From Granulosicoccus sp045106855 (GTDB lineage Bacteria > Pseudomonadota > Gammaproteobacteria > Granulosicoccales > Granulosicoccaceae), in assembly GCA_045106855.1 (NCBI GenBank), contig JBGCFI010000009.1, forward strand, positions 1 through 64,000: DNA of 64,000 nt, read 5' to 3'. Made by a program: the position numbers and the translations under genes. Under the pieces are notes generated by a model, which saw nothing but the letters and a program-made list of their open reading frames with translations, was not told the origin of the DNA and did not search any database. Shown here piece by piece: positions 16,832-25,181 of this stretch. Position 1 is the first letter of the stretch, and each line of letters opens with the position of its first letter.

Positions 16832-17272
16832 TTACAAGGTTTCCAGCAAACCGTCTGGATAAAGTTCGACACTACCGTTTTTCAACTCGTCAATGGAATA
16901 CCATCTGGCGGTACAATCCGATCCACTGTCCTCAGAGAACACAATAAGCTCGCGGTTGTAAAGCGTTGTGTCCAACAACGAAACACCTATGGCGGAAACA
17001 ATTTCGTGACCGCGTTTTCCGCTGTGTAAATAAAGGTTTTCAAATACACGCCACTCTCCGGAACAACTTATTTCAGTATCGAGCTCTTCTCTGAATTCAC
17101 GCTGTATGGCGGTATCGCGGGTTTCACCAAATTCAACCAAACCACCCAGCGGGCGCACACCTTTAACGGACCCATCGTCATTGAGCACTTCCCCGGCTAA
17201 CAGGGAACCCTCATGTATGCATATACCGATAACCTTGACTTGAATTTCCTGTGCAGGGCGCCATTTGCTCAT
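16832..17272 (-). CDS. NUDIX hydrolase
   Basis: A 146-residue cytoplasmic protein. The NUDIX box begins GGLVEFGETRDTAIQREF and continues REELDT, matching G-x5-E-x7-R-E-x-x-E-E; the glycine usually two residues after the last Glu is replaced by Asp. The remaining fold elements IQVKVIGICIHEGSLLAGE and WYSIDELKNG are typical. It would hydrolyse a nucleoside diphosphate linked to another moiety; the substrate is unknown. It lies downstream of the subtilase lipoprotein on the same strand, 187 bases apart, so joint transcription is uncertain. Confidence 0.85.
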   Translation of the reverse strand: MSKWRPAQEIQVKVIGICIHEGSLLAGEVLNDDGSVKGVRPLGGLVEFGETRDTAIQREFREELDTEISCSGEWRVFENLYLHSGKRGHEIVSAIGVSLLDTTLYNRELIVFSEDSGSDCTARWYSIDELKNGSVELYPDGLLETL

Positions 17273-17459
17273 GGAATAGGACTCAATTTTTTGGCGCAGT
17301 GTACTACCAGAACTCTCAAAGAGACAAATTCAATTTGGCATTGTCGCAACGTTTCCCGCCCTACCGTCAATTCCCGATGCTGATATCTGAGCGGTTCTGG
17401 GCTAATCCACAGCTTTATTTGCTTATGACCCGACGTAAAATCTGCGGAACGGCATATTG

Positions 17460-18746
17460 TCAATTTGGAGGATTTTTTACCGGTACGCATCGGCTACCGT
17501 TACGTGATTCGTCTTCAGCGTACATCACAACATCCAGAGCCCGACACGCATTTGCCGCTCCAGTTTGAGGATTTGCTGTATTCACCAGCAAGGCACTGAG
17601 TTCAACCGGCGTTAACGTTGGCGACAGGCTGCGTACAAGCGCGACAAGGCCTGTGACATGTGCTGTAGAAAACGAGCTACCATCATAGAAATCGTATTGA
17701 TCATTGGGACTTGTACTAAGCACACGATGTCCCGGTGCAGACAATTCTTGTAAATGTTTACCTGGCATCGCAACGGCTATGGTTCCGGGTATAGAGACGG
17801 GAAACGCTTTTTCATTATGTGTCGGTATCGCACCAATCACAACGATATCATTAGACAAGGCCTTTAAAACGAGCCGTTCCAACACCGGATCAGGAGGTCC
17901 TGTCAAGCTTAGATTAATGATGTCGACTTCTTGTTCAATCGAGTAATTTAGTGCTTTGGCAAGCGTTAAGGTATTGCAGCGCGCCCTGGACTCGTCTGGA
18001 CTGGTATGCCAACACGCTTTGAGACCGAGTAGGGCTGCATCAGGTGCGATACCCACCATACCAGCACCATTGTTTGCCTCAGCGGCAATAATGCCTCCAA
18101 TAGCCGTACCATGAGTGTCGGCACGGAACGTAGCCACATCGCTATCAACAAAGTTTCTAGTGGCTTCGCTGCTAGCAGCAAGGTCGGGGTGAGTATCATC
18201 CATTCCGGTATCTATAACCGCAACCCGTATGCCCTTACCACGTGTCCATTGGTGTGAGTTAAAGGCGTCGATGTCATGGAATCCGTGTTGAAGAGGCAAA
18301 TACGGATCGTTATAGGCCTCCGACTGGGAATCAAAGGTCTGTACAAGTTGTGCGGTTTCGATATCAGGTTCTTGTGCTAGTGCAACAATGGTATTTGCCC
18401 GGTTATCAGATTCCCTGACTTCGAATACAACGCAAAATATGTTGATGGCAGGCAATGGCCAATTTGCCACACGCTTCAGACCATACCTTGATTCCATCCT
18501 GGAAAGAAAGTCATCATACAAGGAAGGCAGCTCGCCTGACATCGGGACCGTTTTCAACCCCGTATAGCGTGCATGATATTTCTCAGTCATCGTAATGAGG
18601 ATTAGCCTAGACTCTAGATTCTCTTGATAACGCCCGAACGTTTCATCAGTAATCACTTTGCCAGCCGCTGGCGAGGCGTGGATTGATGCGCATCCCGACA
18701 GTGTCACGTACAGACAAAGCGCTATAAGAATTTTTACAGTATTAAT
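17460..18746 (-). CDS. Subtilisin-like (S8) lipoprotein protease, probable ATT start
   Basis: A protease of about 428 residues. Catalytic residues are visible: Asp in VAVIDTGMDDTHPDL, His in DTHGTAIGG and Ser in DGSSFSTAHVTGL. The usual oxyanion AAGN segment is changed to AIPTHN. No ATG, GTG or TTG occurs between the upstream stop and a GTG at 18707, and that GTG would leave only six residues before a lipobox Cys. Reading from ATT at 18746, with GGGAG six bases upstream, gives MNTVKILIALCLYVTLSGC, a complete lipoprotein signal peptide with Cys19. This is the start I propose. It would be anchored to a membrane, facing the periplasm or exterior. Confidence 0.82.
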   Translation of the reverse strand: MNTVKILIALCLYVTLSGCASIHASPAAGKVITDETFGRYQENLESRLILITMTEKYHARYTGLKTVPMSGELPSLYDDFLSRMESRYGLKRVANWPLPAINIFCVVFEVRESDNRANTIVALAQEPDIETAQLVQTFDSQSEAYNDPYLPLQHGFHDIDAFNSHQWTRGKGIRVAVIDTGMDDTHPDLAASSEATRNFVDSDVATFRADTHGTAIGGIIAAEANNGAGMVGIAPDAALLGLKACWHTSPDESRARCNTLTLAKALNYSIEQEVDIINLSLTGPPDPVLERLVLKALSNDIVVIGAIPTHNEKAFPVSIPGTIAVAMPGKHLQELSAPGHRVLSTSPNDQYDFYDGSSFSTAHVTGLVALVRSLSPTLTPVELSALLVNTANPQTGAANACRALDVVMYAEDESRNGSRCVPVKNPPN

Positions 18747-18880
18747 ATATTTCTCCCGCGAGAGGCAGCATCAACAGATTATGACAAATCATTCAGTAAA
18801 ATTATACAGAGACCGTTTTAGAAAATACTGCCTCAAGTTAGTACTTCAGCCGCAACCAAGCTGAGTTCCTTAGAATTATA

Positions 18881-18916
18881 AAAACGGGGTAGCCTCAAAC
18901 CAACTACTCTACCCCG
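18881..18916 (-). terminator. Rho-independent terminator of the RTX operon
   Basis: On the minus strand CGGGGTAG (18916-18909) pairs with CTACCCCG (18892-18885) and is followed directly by TTTTTAT. It lies 38 bases after the stop of the RTX lipoprotein gene and closes the two-gene RTX operon. Confidence 0.75.
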
Positions 18917-18953
18917 CGCTGCTTAATTCAACCGAACGCTGCTACTACAGTTT

Positions 18954-19925
18954 TTATTGAATCTGTTGCCGGATGAATGCTGGCAAGTCTGACAAGGATG
19001 CCAGAGTTGGCGGGTAATTTGTAATGTCTAGAACTTCAATGTTCTCAACTCCGCCACCATCTCCAACCTCGCGGCTGGTACAAACAACATATTCTACATT
19101 ACGAAGACTTAAAGCCACGCGCAAACCGTCGTCATCGCTGCGAGTTCCTGCATCAAATGCATCAGCAACTCCACGCAAGCTGAATCTAACCAGATGATCC
19201 AGTGCAAGCGTTGATAACTCGGCTGGATGAGTTGATTCATCTAGCACCGTGCAAAATCCGGGCGATGTAGAAACACTGATTGTGGGTAGCTTGGTGACAG
19301 GATCGAGAAAAATTCCGTCAAAGTTAAGGCTACCGTCGGACCCAGGTGGGTTTACATTGAAAAACGGCGCTCCGCTACTACTACCATCACTGTCACGTTG
19401 TTCCCCTACGAGACCAAACGCGATAACATCCGTTCCCGCGCCACCGTCGAAAAAATCACTTCCGTCACCAGGTGTCCAGATAAACAGATCATTTCCATTT
19501 TCGCCAAACGCGCGATCGCGATTGTCTGATCCATTATCATCGCCATCAACGTTGGCATTGAAATCCTCGGTTCCTCCTATTATGACGTCATTTCCATCCC
19601 CTCCGAGTAAAACGTCTACTCCGAGCGCTCCAATGAGTACATCATCGCTTGTTTCTCCCTGGAGTACATCACCACTTCGAAGACTCTGGTTGGGAGACCC
19701 TCCCGGTCCATCAGCATTGAGCGACAACAACCCGCTACCAATATTATTCAGATCACTTCCTTGTAAAACAATACGCTCAGGTACTGAATCCTGGGGCGGT
19801 GCAACCTCTTGACTACTCTCGTTTTCAGAACTGCTGCAACTAATAAGCAACAATGACAAAAGTGATAAAACACTGAACTTTCCAGCATCGGCTATTCGCG
19901 GTGGTGCAATTTTTCCAATAATCAT
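18954..19925 (-). CDS. RTX-repeat lipoprotein (calcium-binding), paralogue 1
   Basis: A 323-residue protein with a lipobox LLISC at Cys30, then a Ser/Glu-rich linker. Residues ~85-165 carry hemolysin-type Gly-Asp repeats such as GGDGNDVIIGG, FGENGNDLFIW and DGGAGTDVIAFG, which bind calcium in parallel beta-rolls. The C-terminal ~150 residues form a separate domain shared with the upstream paralogue: APFFNVNPP, NFDGIFLDP, a PGFCTV Cys, LDHLVRFSLRG and EYVVC with a second Cys. I do not recognise that domain. It follows its paralogue by 29 bases and is terminated at 18.9 kb. Likely location: outer membrane or periplasm. Confidence 0.82.
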   Translation of the reverse strand: MIIGKIAPPRIADAGKFSVLSLLSLLLISCSSSENESSQEVAPPQDSVPERIVLQGSDLNNIGSGLLSLNADGPGGSPNQSLRSGDVLQGETSDDVLIGALGVDVLLGGDGNDVIIGGTEDFNANVDGDDNGSDNRDRAFGENGNDLFIWTPGDGSDFFDGGAGTDVIAFGLVGEQRDSDGSSSGAPFFNVNPPGSDGSLNFDGIFLDPVTKLPTISVSTSPGFCTVLDESTHPAELSTLALDHLVRFSLRGVADAFDAGTRSDDDGLRVALSLRNVEYVVCTSREVGDGGGVENIEVLDITNYPPTLASLSDLPAFIRQQIQ

Positions 19926-19954
19926 AATAATGCTACTCCAGTTAATTAGACGGG

Positions 19955-20842
19955 TTATTTCTGAATGATGTTGAAAGCCTGAGCCGGCAATTCAGAGACA
20001 TCAATGGGCGTGGGAGGGCTGGTTCTGAGATCCAGTGCGACAATCTCCCCGGCATTAGAACCACCACATACCAGATACTCGGTATTCTTCAGATGTAACG
20101 CGATACGTAGTCCGGTATCAGGATTGGCTGCATCCGCTGCAGGTCCACGAAGAATGAATCGGATAAGATGATCAAGTTCCAATGCTTCCAGTTCTGCGGA
20201 ATCGGCATCACTGCCACTACCATCCACCACCTCACAAAATCCGGGACCACCGGAAACGTCCATAATCGGAATACCGGCAGATGGATCAACGTATATTCCA
20301 TCAAAATCCTGGCTACCAGATCCGGAGGGTGGATTTACGTTAAAAAACGGCGCACCTGCGGAACTACCATCAGTATCACGTTGCTCCCCGATCAAGCCCA
20401 ACATGACGACATCAAGGTTCTGGCCACCGTCAAAGAAATCATTGCCATCACCAGGGGCCCAGAGGAATACATCATCGCCAGCTCCACCAAAAGCCCGATC
20501 ACGATTGAATGCATTAAAGTCTTCGGTGCCTCCGATCAGAATATCATTACCGTCATAGCCCAAGAGTATGTCTATACCTAAAGCTCCCACCAAAAGATCT
20601 GAATGTTCACTACCAATTAACGAATCGCCGCTTTGCAAGCTCTGATCGCCGCCGCCATTACTTCCCCTGTTAGCGGATAAGAATTCTCGCAAGTTCTCGT
20701 TATCCGCGGATAGCGAGTGTTGGTCATTTCCGACAACGGTGGTAACCACCTCAGCGATTGCCGATAATGAGATACCTCCTGAAAGCACAAATGCCGTCAG
20801 CAGAGACGCTCGTTTATAAACGCTTAATAAGTTGAGTGACAT
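19955..20842 (-). CDS. RTX-repeat secreted protein (calcium-binding), paralogue 2
   Basis: A 295-residue paralogue of the next gene, with a Sec signal peptide (MSLNLLSVYKRAS, cleavage near AIA-EVV) and no lipobox. Repeats GYDGNDILIGG, GGAGDDVFLWAPGDGNDFFDGG are RTX-type. The same C-terminal domain follows: APFFNVNPP, DFDGIYVDP, PGFCEV, LDHLIRFILRG and EYLVC. ATG 20842 with GGAG eight bases upstream is chosen over an ATG five codons earlier. It is the first gene of the operon and its leader starts about 170 bases upstream at the putative ECF promoter. Together the pair looks like one anchored and one soluble partner. Confidence 0.82.
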   Translation of the reverse strand: MSLNLLSVYKRASLLTAFVLSGGISLSAIAEVVTTVVGNDQHSLSADNENLREFLSANRGSNGGGDQSLQSGDSLIGSEHSDLLVGALGIDILLGYDGNDILIGGTEDFNAFNRDRAFGGAGDDVFLWAPGDGNDFFDGGQNLDVVMLGLIGEQRDTDGSSAGAPFFNVNPPSGSGSQDFDGIYVDPSAGIPIMDVSGGPGFCEVVDGSGSDADSAELEALELDHLIRFILRGPAADAANPDTGLRIALHLKNTEYLVCGGSNAGEIVALDLRTSPPTPIDVSELPAQAFNIIQK

Positions 20843-21015
20843 GATGTAGATCTCCACTATGTGTATTAGGTAAAATTGCGTTCATTTTTAATGATGCAAT
20901 GATCGCAAGCTATAGACCTGAAATAAAAACGGAAAAGGGTATTAACATTATTAGGATCGTTATCAACAAGTTAATAGCCAACTGAGTAATACGTATCGAA
21001 TTAGCTGATTCGAAC

Positions 21016-21045
21016 GTAGGTACCCTCCGCAGTCGAAACGGTTCA
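21016..21045 (-). promoter_or_regulatory. Putative ECF-sigma promoter of the RTX operon
   Basis: On the minus strand TGAACCGTTTCG (21045-21034), nine bases, then GGTACCTAC (21024-21016). The same arrangement, with one base changed, precedes the sigma gene. The GAACC-type upstream box and spacing resemble ECF -35/-10 elements. Confidence 0.68.
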
Positions 21046-21340
21046 TTTCGAGAAGATTTACTTTTTTGACTGCATTCGTCATATTCCATGAGCGGAACAT
21101 GTCCGGCACATATAAAGGCGCTCGCGCTATTAGTGGAGCATTTCCTAATCAACCCAATCGGGCTTTAGTTAGCGCTACTACTGGAACACCCATGTAAAAA
21201 TACCTGGATCATGGTTATAAAGTAGAATTTGCTCGTACCCTAAATTTCATAAAATAAAACGGGTATAAATACCGCCGTTTCTGAAATTCTGGCGAACCAG
21301 AACCTTCTCGAGGATTAGACGAAAAAATAGTACCCAGCAT

Positions 21341-21370
21341 TGAACCGTTCCGTTAGAAACAGGTACCTAC
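21341..21370 (+). promoter_or_regulatory. Putative autoregulated ECF-sigma promoter
   Basis: TGAACCGTTCCG (21341-21352), nine bases, then GGTACCTAC (21362-21370), 30 bases before the sigma ATG. It matches the divergent RTX promoter in both boxes and in spacing. Autoregulation is the rule for ECF sigma genes. Confidence 0.68.
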
Positions 21371-21400
21371 AGATTCAGGAGAACAGACGAAGCAAATGTT

Positions 21401-21994
21401 ATGATTGCAGCTATTCTGGACAGTGAATATCGAATAGCATTGGAACAGCCAATTGACAATGAAGTGGAATTAGTTCGTTCCGTAGCAACGGGTGACCGTA
21501 ATGCCTTTGAACGACTCTTCCATTTGTACCATCCTCGCATCTATAAATTTTCGATCAGAATGCTACAGGATCATTCATCAGCCGAAGAGGTGGCGTCCGA
21601 CACCATGTATGCAGTCTGGGGAAGTGCTTCCCGATTTCGTGAGCAATCAGCCGTATCTTCCTGGATTTTGGGCATTGCTTATAGGCGATCATTGAAAAGC
21701 TACAGCAAAAGTGCAAGGCATACAGAAAACAGGGAGCCTGTGTCTGAGCTGGAGGCACTGGTAGAAGGTGCACCTGATGCTAATCCGGAAACCCATACCA
21801 ACAATGCGATGAAACTGAGCCAAATGCAGAAGGCGCTGTCAACACTCAGCAGAGACCACCGTGCTGTCATGGAATTGATCGCATTAGGTTATTCAGTCAG
21901 TGAAATTGCCAGTATTGTCGGATGCCCTGAGAACACGGTTAAAACCCGCACATTCCATGCGCGTCGTCAGCTTAAGATAGCCTTGCAGGAGTAA
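21401..21994 (+). CDS. ECF-family RNA polymerase sigma factor
   Basis: A 197-residue alternative sigma factor. Region 2 is seen in DRNAFERLFHLYHPRIYKFSIRMLQDHSSAEEVASDTM with the usual WSSW-like SSWILGIAYRRSL after it. Region 4 reads LSTLSRDHRAVMELIALGYSVSEIASIVGCPENTVKTRTFHARRQLK, with the helix-turn-helix for the -35 box. It lies four bases before an anti-sigma gene and has a promoter-like element matched upstream of the divergent RTX operon. It most probably drives both operons in response to an envelope signal. Confidence 0.92.
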   Translation: MIAAILDSEYRIALEQPIDNEVELVRSVATGDRNAFERLFHLYHPRIYKFSIRMLQDHSSAEEVASDTMYAVWGSASRFREQSAVSSWILGIAYRRSLKSYSKSARHTENREPVSELEALVEGAPDANPETHTNNAMKLSQMQKALSTLSRDHRAVMELIALGYSVSEIASIVGCPENTVKTRTFHARRQLKIALQE

Positions 21995-21998
21995 AAAC

Positions 21999-22694
21999 AT
22001 GTCAAATCACATGCATAACCCTTCTGATCATGACGAAATTGCAGAAATGTTGCCATGGTTTGTTAATCGAACTCTGGACGCAGATCAGAGAAAGTCTGTA
22101 TCCAGACATCTGGAACACTGTATTGAGTGTCAACGTGAAATTCAATTTCTTAAAACACTGAATGAAGCAGTTCAGCATGATGCCCAGGAAAAACTGACCA
22201 ATAATACTGACGTTGACAAAAGTCTGGCCAGTGTGATGGAACGAATTGATGGCAATAACCAACACAATAATCTGGCAATGTCGGCTGTTTCCTGGGTAAA
22301 ACGGAACCTTGGAAGTATTTTCCAGTTTACAGAGAATTTGACATTTCCTCAGTGGAGTGCAACGGCACTAGCCGGATTATTGGTAGTTGTCTTAGGATTT
22401 CAATGGTATAACGGAAAGGTAGATAGTGACTATACGGTACTCAGCTCATCTGACAACGAAAATGTGTCTATGCGCTTATCGGTTCAGCCAACATTGGCTG
22501 CAAACGAATCTCAGGTACTGTCTATTTTTAAAATTGAAGCAAACAAACTCGGACGATCTATTGATGTCGTCAATCACTCCGACGGAACGTATATCATCGA
22601 AATAGAGAATCCAGTCGGGGTTCACGAATTGAGTAAATTCGTCACCGCGCTCGAAAACAATTCAGTGATTGAACGTGTTGAGATTCTGCCTTAG
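21999..22694 (+). CDS. Membrane anti-sigma factor with zinc-finger domain
   Basis: A 231-residue protein. The N-terminal anti-sigma zinc domain has H37-x3-C41-x2-C44 in RHLEHCIEC, the arrangement of ZAS/HC2 anti-sigma factors. One transmembrane helix is near residues 120-138 (ATALAGLLVVVLGFQW). The C-terminal ~95 residues are periplasmic, with a small alpha/beta segment (SIDVVNHSDGTYIIEIENP) that may sense the signal. The gene starts four bases after the sigma stop. Under release conditions, by proteolysis or by redox at the zinc site, it would free the sigma factor. Confidence 0.88.
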   Translation: MSNHMHNPSDHDEIAEMLPWFVNRTLDADQRKSVSRHLEHCIECQREIQFLKTLNEAVQHDAQEKLTNNTDVDKSLASVMERIDGNNQHNNLAMSAVSWVKRNLGSIFQFTENLTFPQWSATALAGLLVVVLGFQWYNGKVDSDYTVLSSSDNENVSMRLSVQPTLAANESQVLSIFKIEANKLGRSIDVVNHSDGTYIIEIENPVGVHELSKFVTALENNSVIERVEILP

Positions 22695-22873
22695 CGAATC
22701 CAGTCAAATAGGAAAACCCATCGCCACCTAAAGTATTCGATTCGGGTAAATCTCATGAAGACTATGGTTTGAAAGAAGGCATTCGGCAGTATAGACCGAT
22801 AGTCAACAATGCCCAACTATACATTGACTACTATTCGACAGCACGGTGCTACTGAGCTGGCTACACCGGTTAC

Positions 22874-23908
22874 TTATTCATCTAGTCCCAGTTGCGCACG
22901 CTGCAAAATGAACCAGTCATCCTTACTGTCTTCGCTTTGGTCACCGTTGTCACGAATAAACAGGACTCCATCTGAAAATGGTGTCACCCCTTCCACATTC
23001 TCGAACAGATCCTTATCCTTCGATTTGTGGCGTTTAGGGTTTTCCATGGTATCAGCGGAAACCGACCACAACATGAACCTCTTTTTCTTGCCTGATTCAC
23101 GCCGGCTGACTATCAGCAACTTGTCTGATTGATCGTCGTACGCCAGTGCTCTGATACCCCCCTTACCCAGGTACAGACGATGGAGTCTTTCACCAAATAC
23201 CGGTTTACCACCAGCCAGGTACTCCAATGCGTTATCAAGCCTGATAACGAAGGCTTCAGCATCTTCAGTATCGTCAGCAATCGGTGTTCTCAAACCAATA
23301 TAGAGCCGCAGACGTTTGCGGTCAAAAGCAATTGATTCGATGTTTAATGGTTGCCGCTTTCGAACTGACGTCTTTTTCATAATGTCACGCAGTTCCGGGT
23401 AACGTTTTTTAAGCTTCTTGTACAGATTTTTACGAATCTGTGCACTGACAATCTCATTATTCTCCAGTGTAAAAAGCACCAGCTTCTCACGGCCTGGCCA
23501 TGTCCCCTTTCTTGCACTTTCATGCGACCCAGTGACAATGAATTGCGTTGGTGAGACTCGCGCAATGCCTTCAAGATCATCGAGCGGTCCGTCCAGCGGA
23601 CCATCGAATAATTCGCTTCCTATGGGTTGATCAAATTCTGCGAATTTAAGAGAGGTGGGATTGTCGGTTAGCGAAGATAAACGCCTAAGAGGAGTTTTCG
23701 CTTCATCTTCAACCACAATAAATGAGTTAAGACCCAGTGCGATGACACCGGATGGTTCACTAAGCAGCTCAAACTGGCCTCTGGAGGCTGGGGAAACTAT
23801 TTTCCCGGGGTGGCTGTCAGCTAGTAAACAATTACTTATCAACACACTGCTTAATCCAAACAGAATGCGGACCACACCTGAAGATCTTGAGCTCACTAAG
23901 GTTGACAT
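22874..23908 (-). CDS. DUF3616-family secreted protein
   Basis: A 344-residue protein with a signal peptide (hydrophobic core RILFGLSSVLISNCLLA). The pattern DDLEGIARVSPTQFIVTGSHE, NIESIAFDRKRLRLYIGLRTP, GGIRALAYDDQSDKLLIVSR and ENVEGVTPFSDGVLFIRDNGD repeats a beta-propeller blade-like motif and matches DUF3616. The role is unknown; a periplasmic propeller is likely. It is convergent with the anti-sigma gene, and I see no copy of the ECF promoter element before it. Confidence 0.75.
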   Translation of the reverse strand: MSTLVSSRSSGVVRILFGLSSVLISNCLLADSHPGKIVSPASRGQFELLSEPSGVIALGLNSFIVVEDEAKTPLRRLSSLTDNPTSLKFAEFDQPIGSELFDGPLDGPLDDLEGIARVSPTQFIVTGSHESARKGTWPGREKLVLFTLENNEIVSAQIRKNLYKKLKKRYPELRDIMKKTSVRKRQPLNIESIAFDRKRLRLYIGLRTPIADDTEDAEAFVIRLDNALEYLAGGKPVFGERLHRLYLGKGGIRALAYDDQSDKLLIVSRRESGKKKRFMLWSVSADTMENPKRHKSKDKDLFENVEGVTPFSDGVLFIRDNGDQSEDSKDDWFILQRAQLGLDE

Positions 23909-24319
23909 TCTGAAATATACTGAAAAAAAGAATCACTGGCAACCAAGCATAACTCAATCCTGATTGCTACACACCCAATTCGAAAGAGCGCCACCTCTAA
24001 GCGACTTTTTTGAATATCAAACACACGGCAGACTTTTTAGTACCAGATTCCACTGAATACAGTACGGTTAATTTATCACATCGGAGCATTCCAGTTCGTG
24101 ACTGCATATGACGTAACCAAACAGCTTCCCACCTAACATCACACCGTCAAACTGGTGTGTAATAAATCGTTCAGGTTGTTACCGGTAAGTAAACTTCATC
24201 GAAAGATCAATATTTCCCGATTCGACTACCCTATACCTTTGTCAATTTGGCCTAAGCCAGTTTCAGCGTTACGATAATGGTTATTGCATGCTAAAACCAT
24301 GGTTTAGGTGGTAATTATC
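23909..24319. other. Intergenic region between divergent genes
   Basis: About 410 bases. The only notable structure is the 12-bp palindrome AAACCATGGTTT at 24294-24305, 14 bases before the next start codon, a possible operator or small hairpin over the ribosome-binding site. No gene is seen. Confidence 0.4.
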
Positions 24320-25150
24320 ATGACTTTAACGTCTCCAAATTTTCGCAATGTCCCACAACTCGAAGCAGCATCAGGAAATAGTCCATGGCTAAAAAAAGGG
24401 GTACGTGGTCACGGTGTGCACCTGATTCAGTTTGCGTTGATCGATCTGGGATTTCCCATGCCTCAATCGATCGGTGGCGCTGGCCTGAGCCCCGACGGTA
24501 TTTATGGTGATGAGACAGTACAGAGGATGAAGGAATTCCAGCGCTCCTCATTCGGAGGACCACCGATCAAAGATGATGGTGCTGCCGGAAGCAACACGAT
24601 GTCTAAACTTGACCGCGCGGTGAGCAGTTTTACCCACCGAGTGCGTGTACACATGTTTATAAACGTAACACCGGAAGCCCCTGTTTTAAAGGCAGAAAAC
24701 CTTGCCAAAGAACTCTATGGCCGCTACGGAATCGACTTGCAAATCGTATCTAGTCAATCACTGCCATTATCTCATGAAGAGGAACAGGAATTTTCGCAGC
24801 ACGCATTGCCTTTTAGGCGGATGAAGGAGCTTGCACAGGCGTACACCACAATCCAGCCTCTACCGACTGAAATCATGGTTTTTTACATTCTGCTATTCGA
24901 TCCGGACACCGATCTCGCTCTCTCACTGGCCAATAGGACCGGGGCTGTTACCCGCATCAAGAAAAATGCAGATGTGAGCACATTGGCGCACGAGATTGCC
25001 CACAACCTTATTGATAGCCCACACGGAGTATCCGAACATGTCGCGCACAAACACAATATTCTCGCGGTGCTACCACGAAGCACGCCTTTTGTTCTAAGTA
25101 TTGAACAAGTAGAGCAGATGCGCAAAAACATCAGACTCCTTCCGGCTTAG
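24320..25150 (+). CDS. Peptidoglycan-binding protein with HExxH metalloprotease-like domain
   Basis: A 276-residue protein. Residues ~20-95 form a PG_binding_1 domain: WLKKGVRGHGVHLIQFALIDLGF, then LSPDGIYGDETVQRMKEFQRS, with the usual DGxxGxxT turn. The second half has a zinc-binding HEIAH in VSTLAHEIAHNLIDSPH. No signal peptide is seen, odd for a wall-binding enzyme; the start may be annotated correctly and export may follow a non-classical route. ATG 24320 is chosen over a GTG four codons earlier. No immunity or secretion gene is adjacent. Probable role: wall-associated peptidase or effector. Confidence 0.7.
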   Translation: MTLTSPNFRNVPQLEAASGNSPWLKKGVRGHGVHLIQFALIDLGFPMPQSIGGAGLSPDGIYGDETVQRMKEFQRSSFGGPPIKDDGAAGSNTMSKLDRAVSSFTHRVRVHMFINVTPEAPVLKAENLAKELYGRYGIDLQIVSSQSLPLSHEEEQEFSQHALPFRRMKELAQAYTTIQPLPTEIMVFYILLFDPDTDLALSLANRTGAVTRIKKNADVSTLAHEIAHNLIDSPHGVSEHVAHKHNILAVLPRSTPFVLSIEQVEQMRKNIRLLPA

Positions 25151-25181
25151 TGATGATGTGCACCTTTCTGGGTCACTTTGT

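Larger units (their letters stand above)
20843..21400. other. Regulatory region between the RTX operon and ECF sigma gene
   Basis: About 560 bases of non-coding DNA between divergent operons. It contains the two matching ECF-type promoter elements described separately. The RTX leader would be about 165 bases long. An 80-codon minus-strand frame at 20910-21152 with a TTG start has no support and overlaps one of the promoter elements. Confidence 0.6.

Noticed and set aside
20910..21152. An 80-codon minus-strand frame with a hydrophobic end
   Set aside because: It uses a TTG start without ribosome-binding site and runs through the proposed RTX promoter element.
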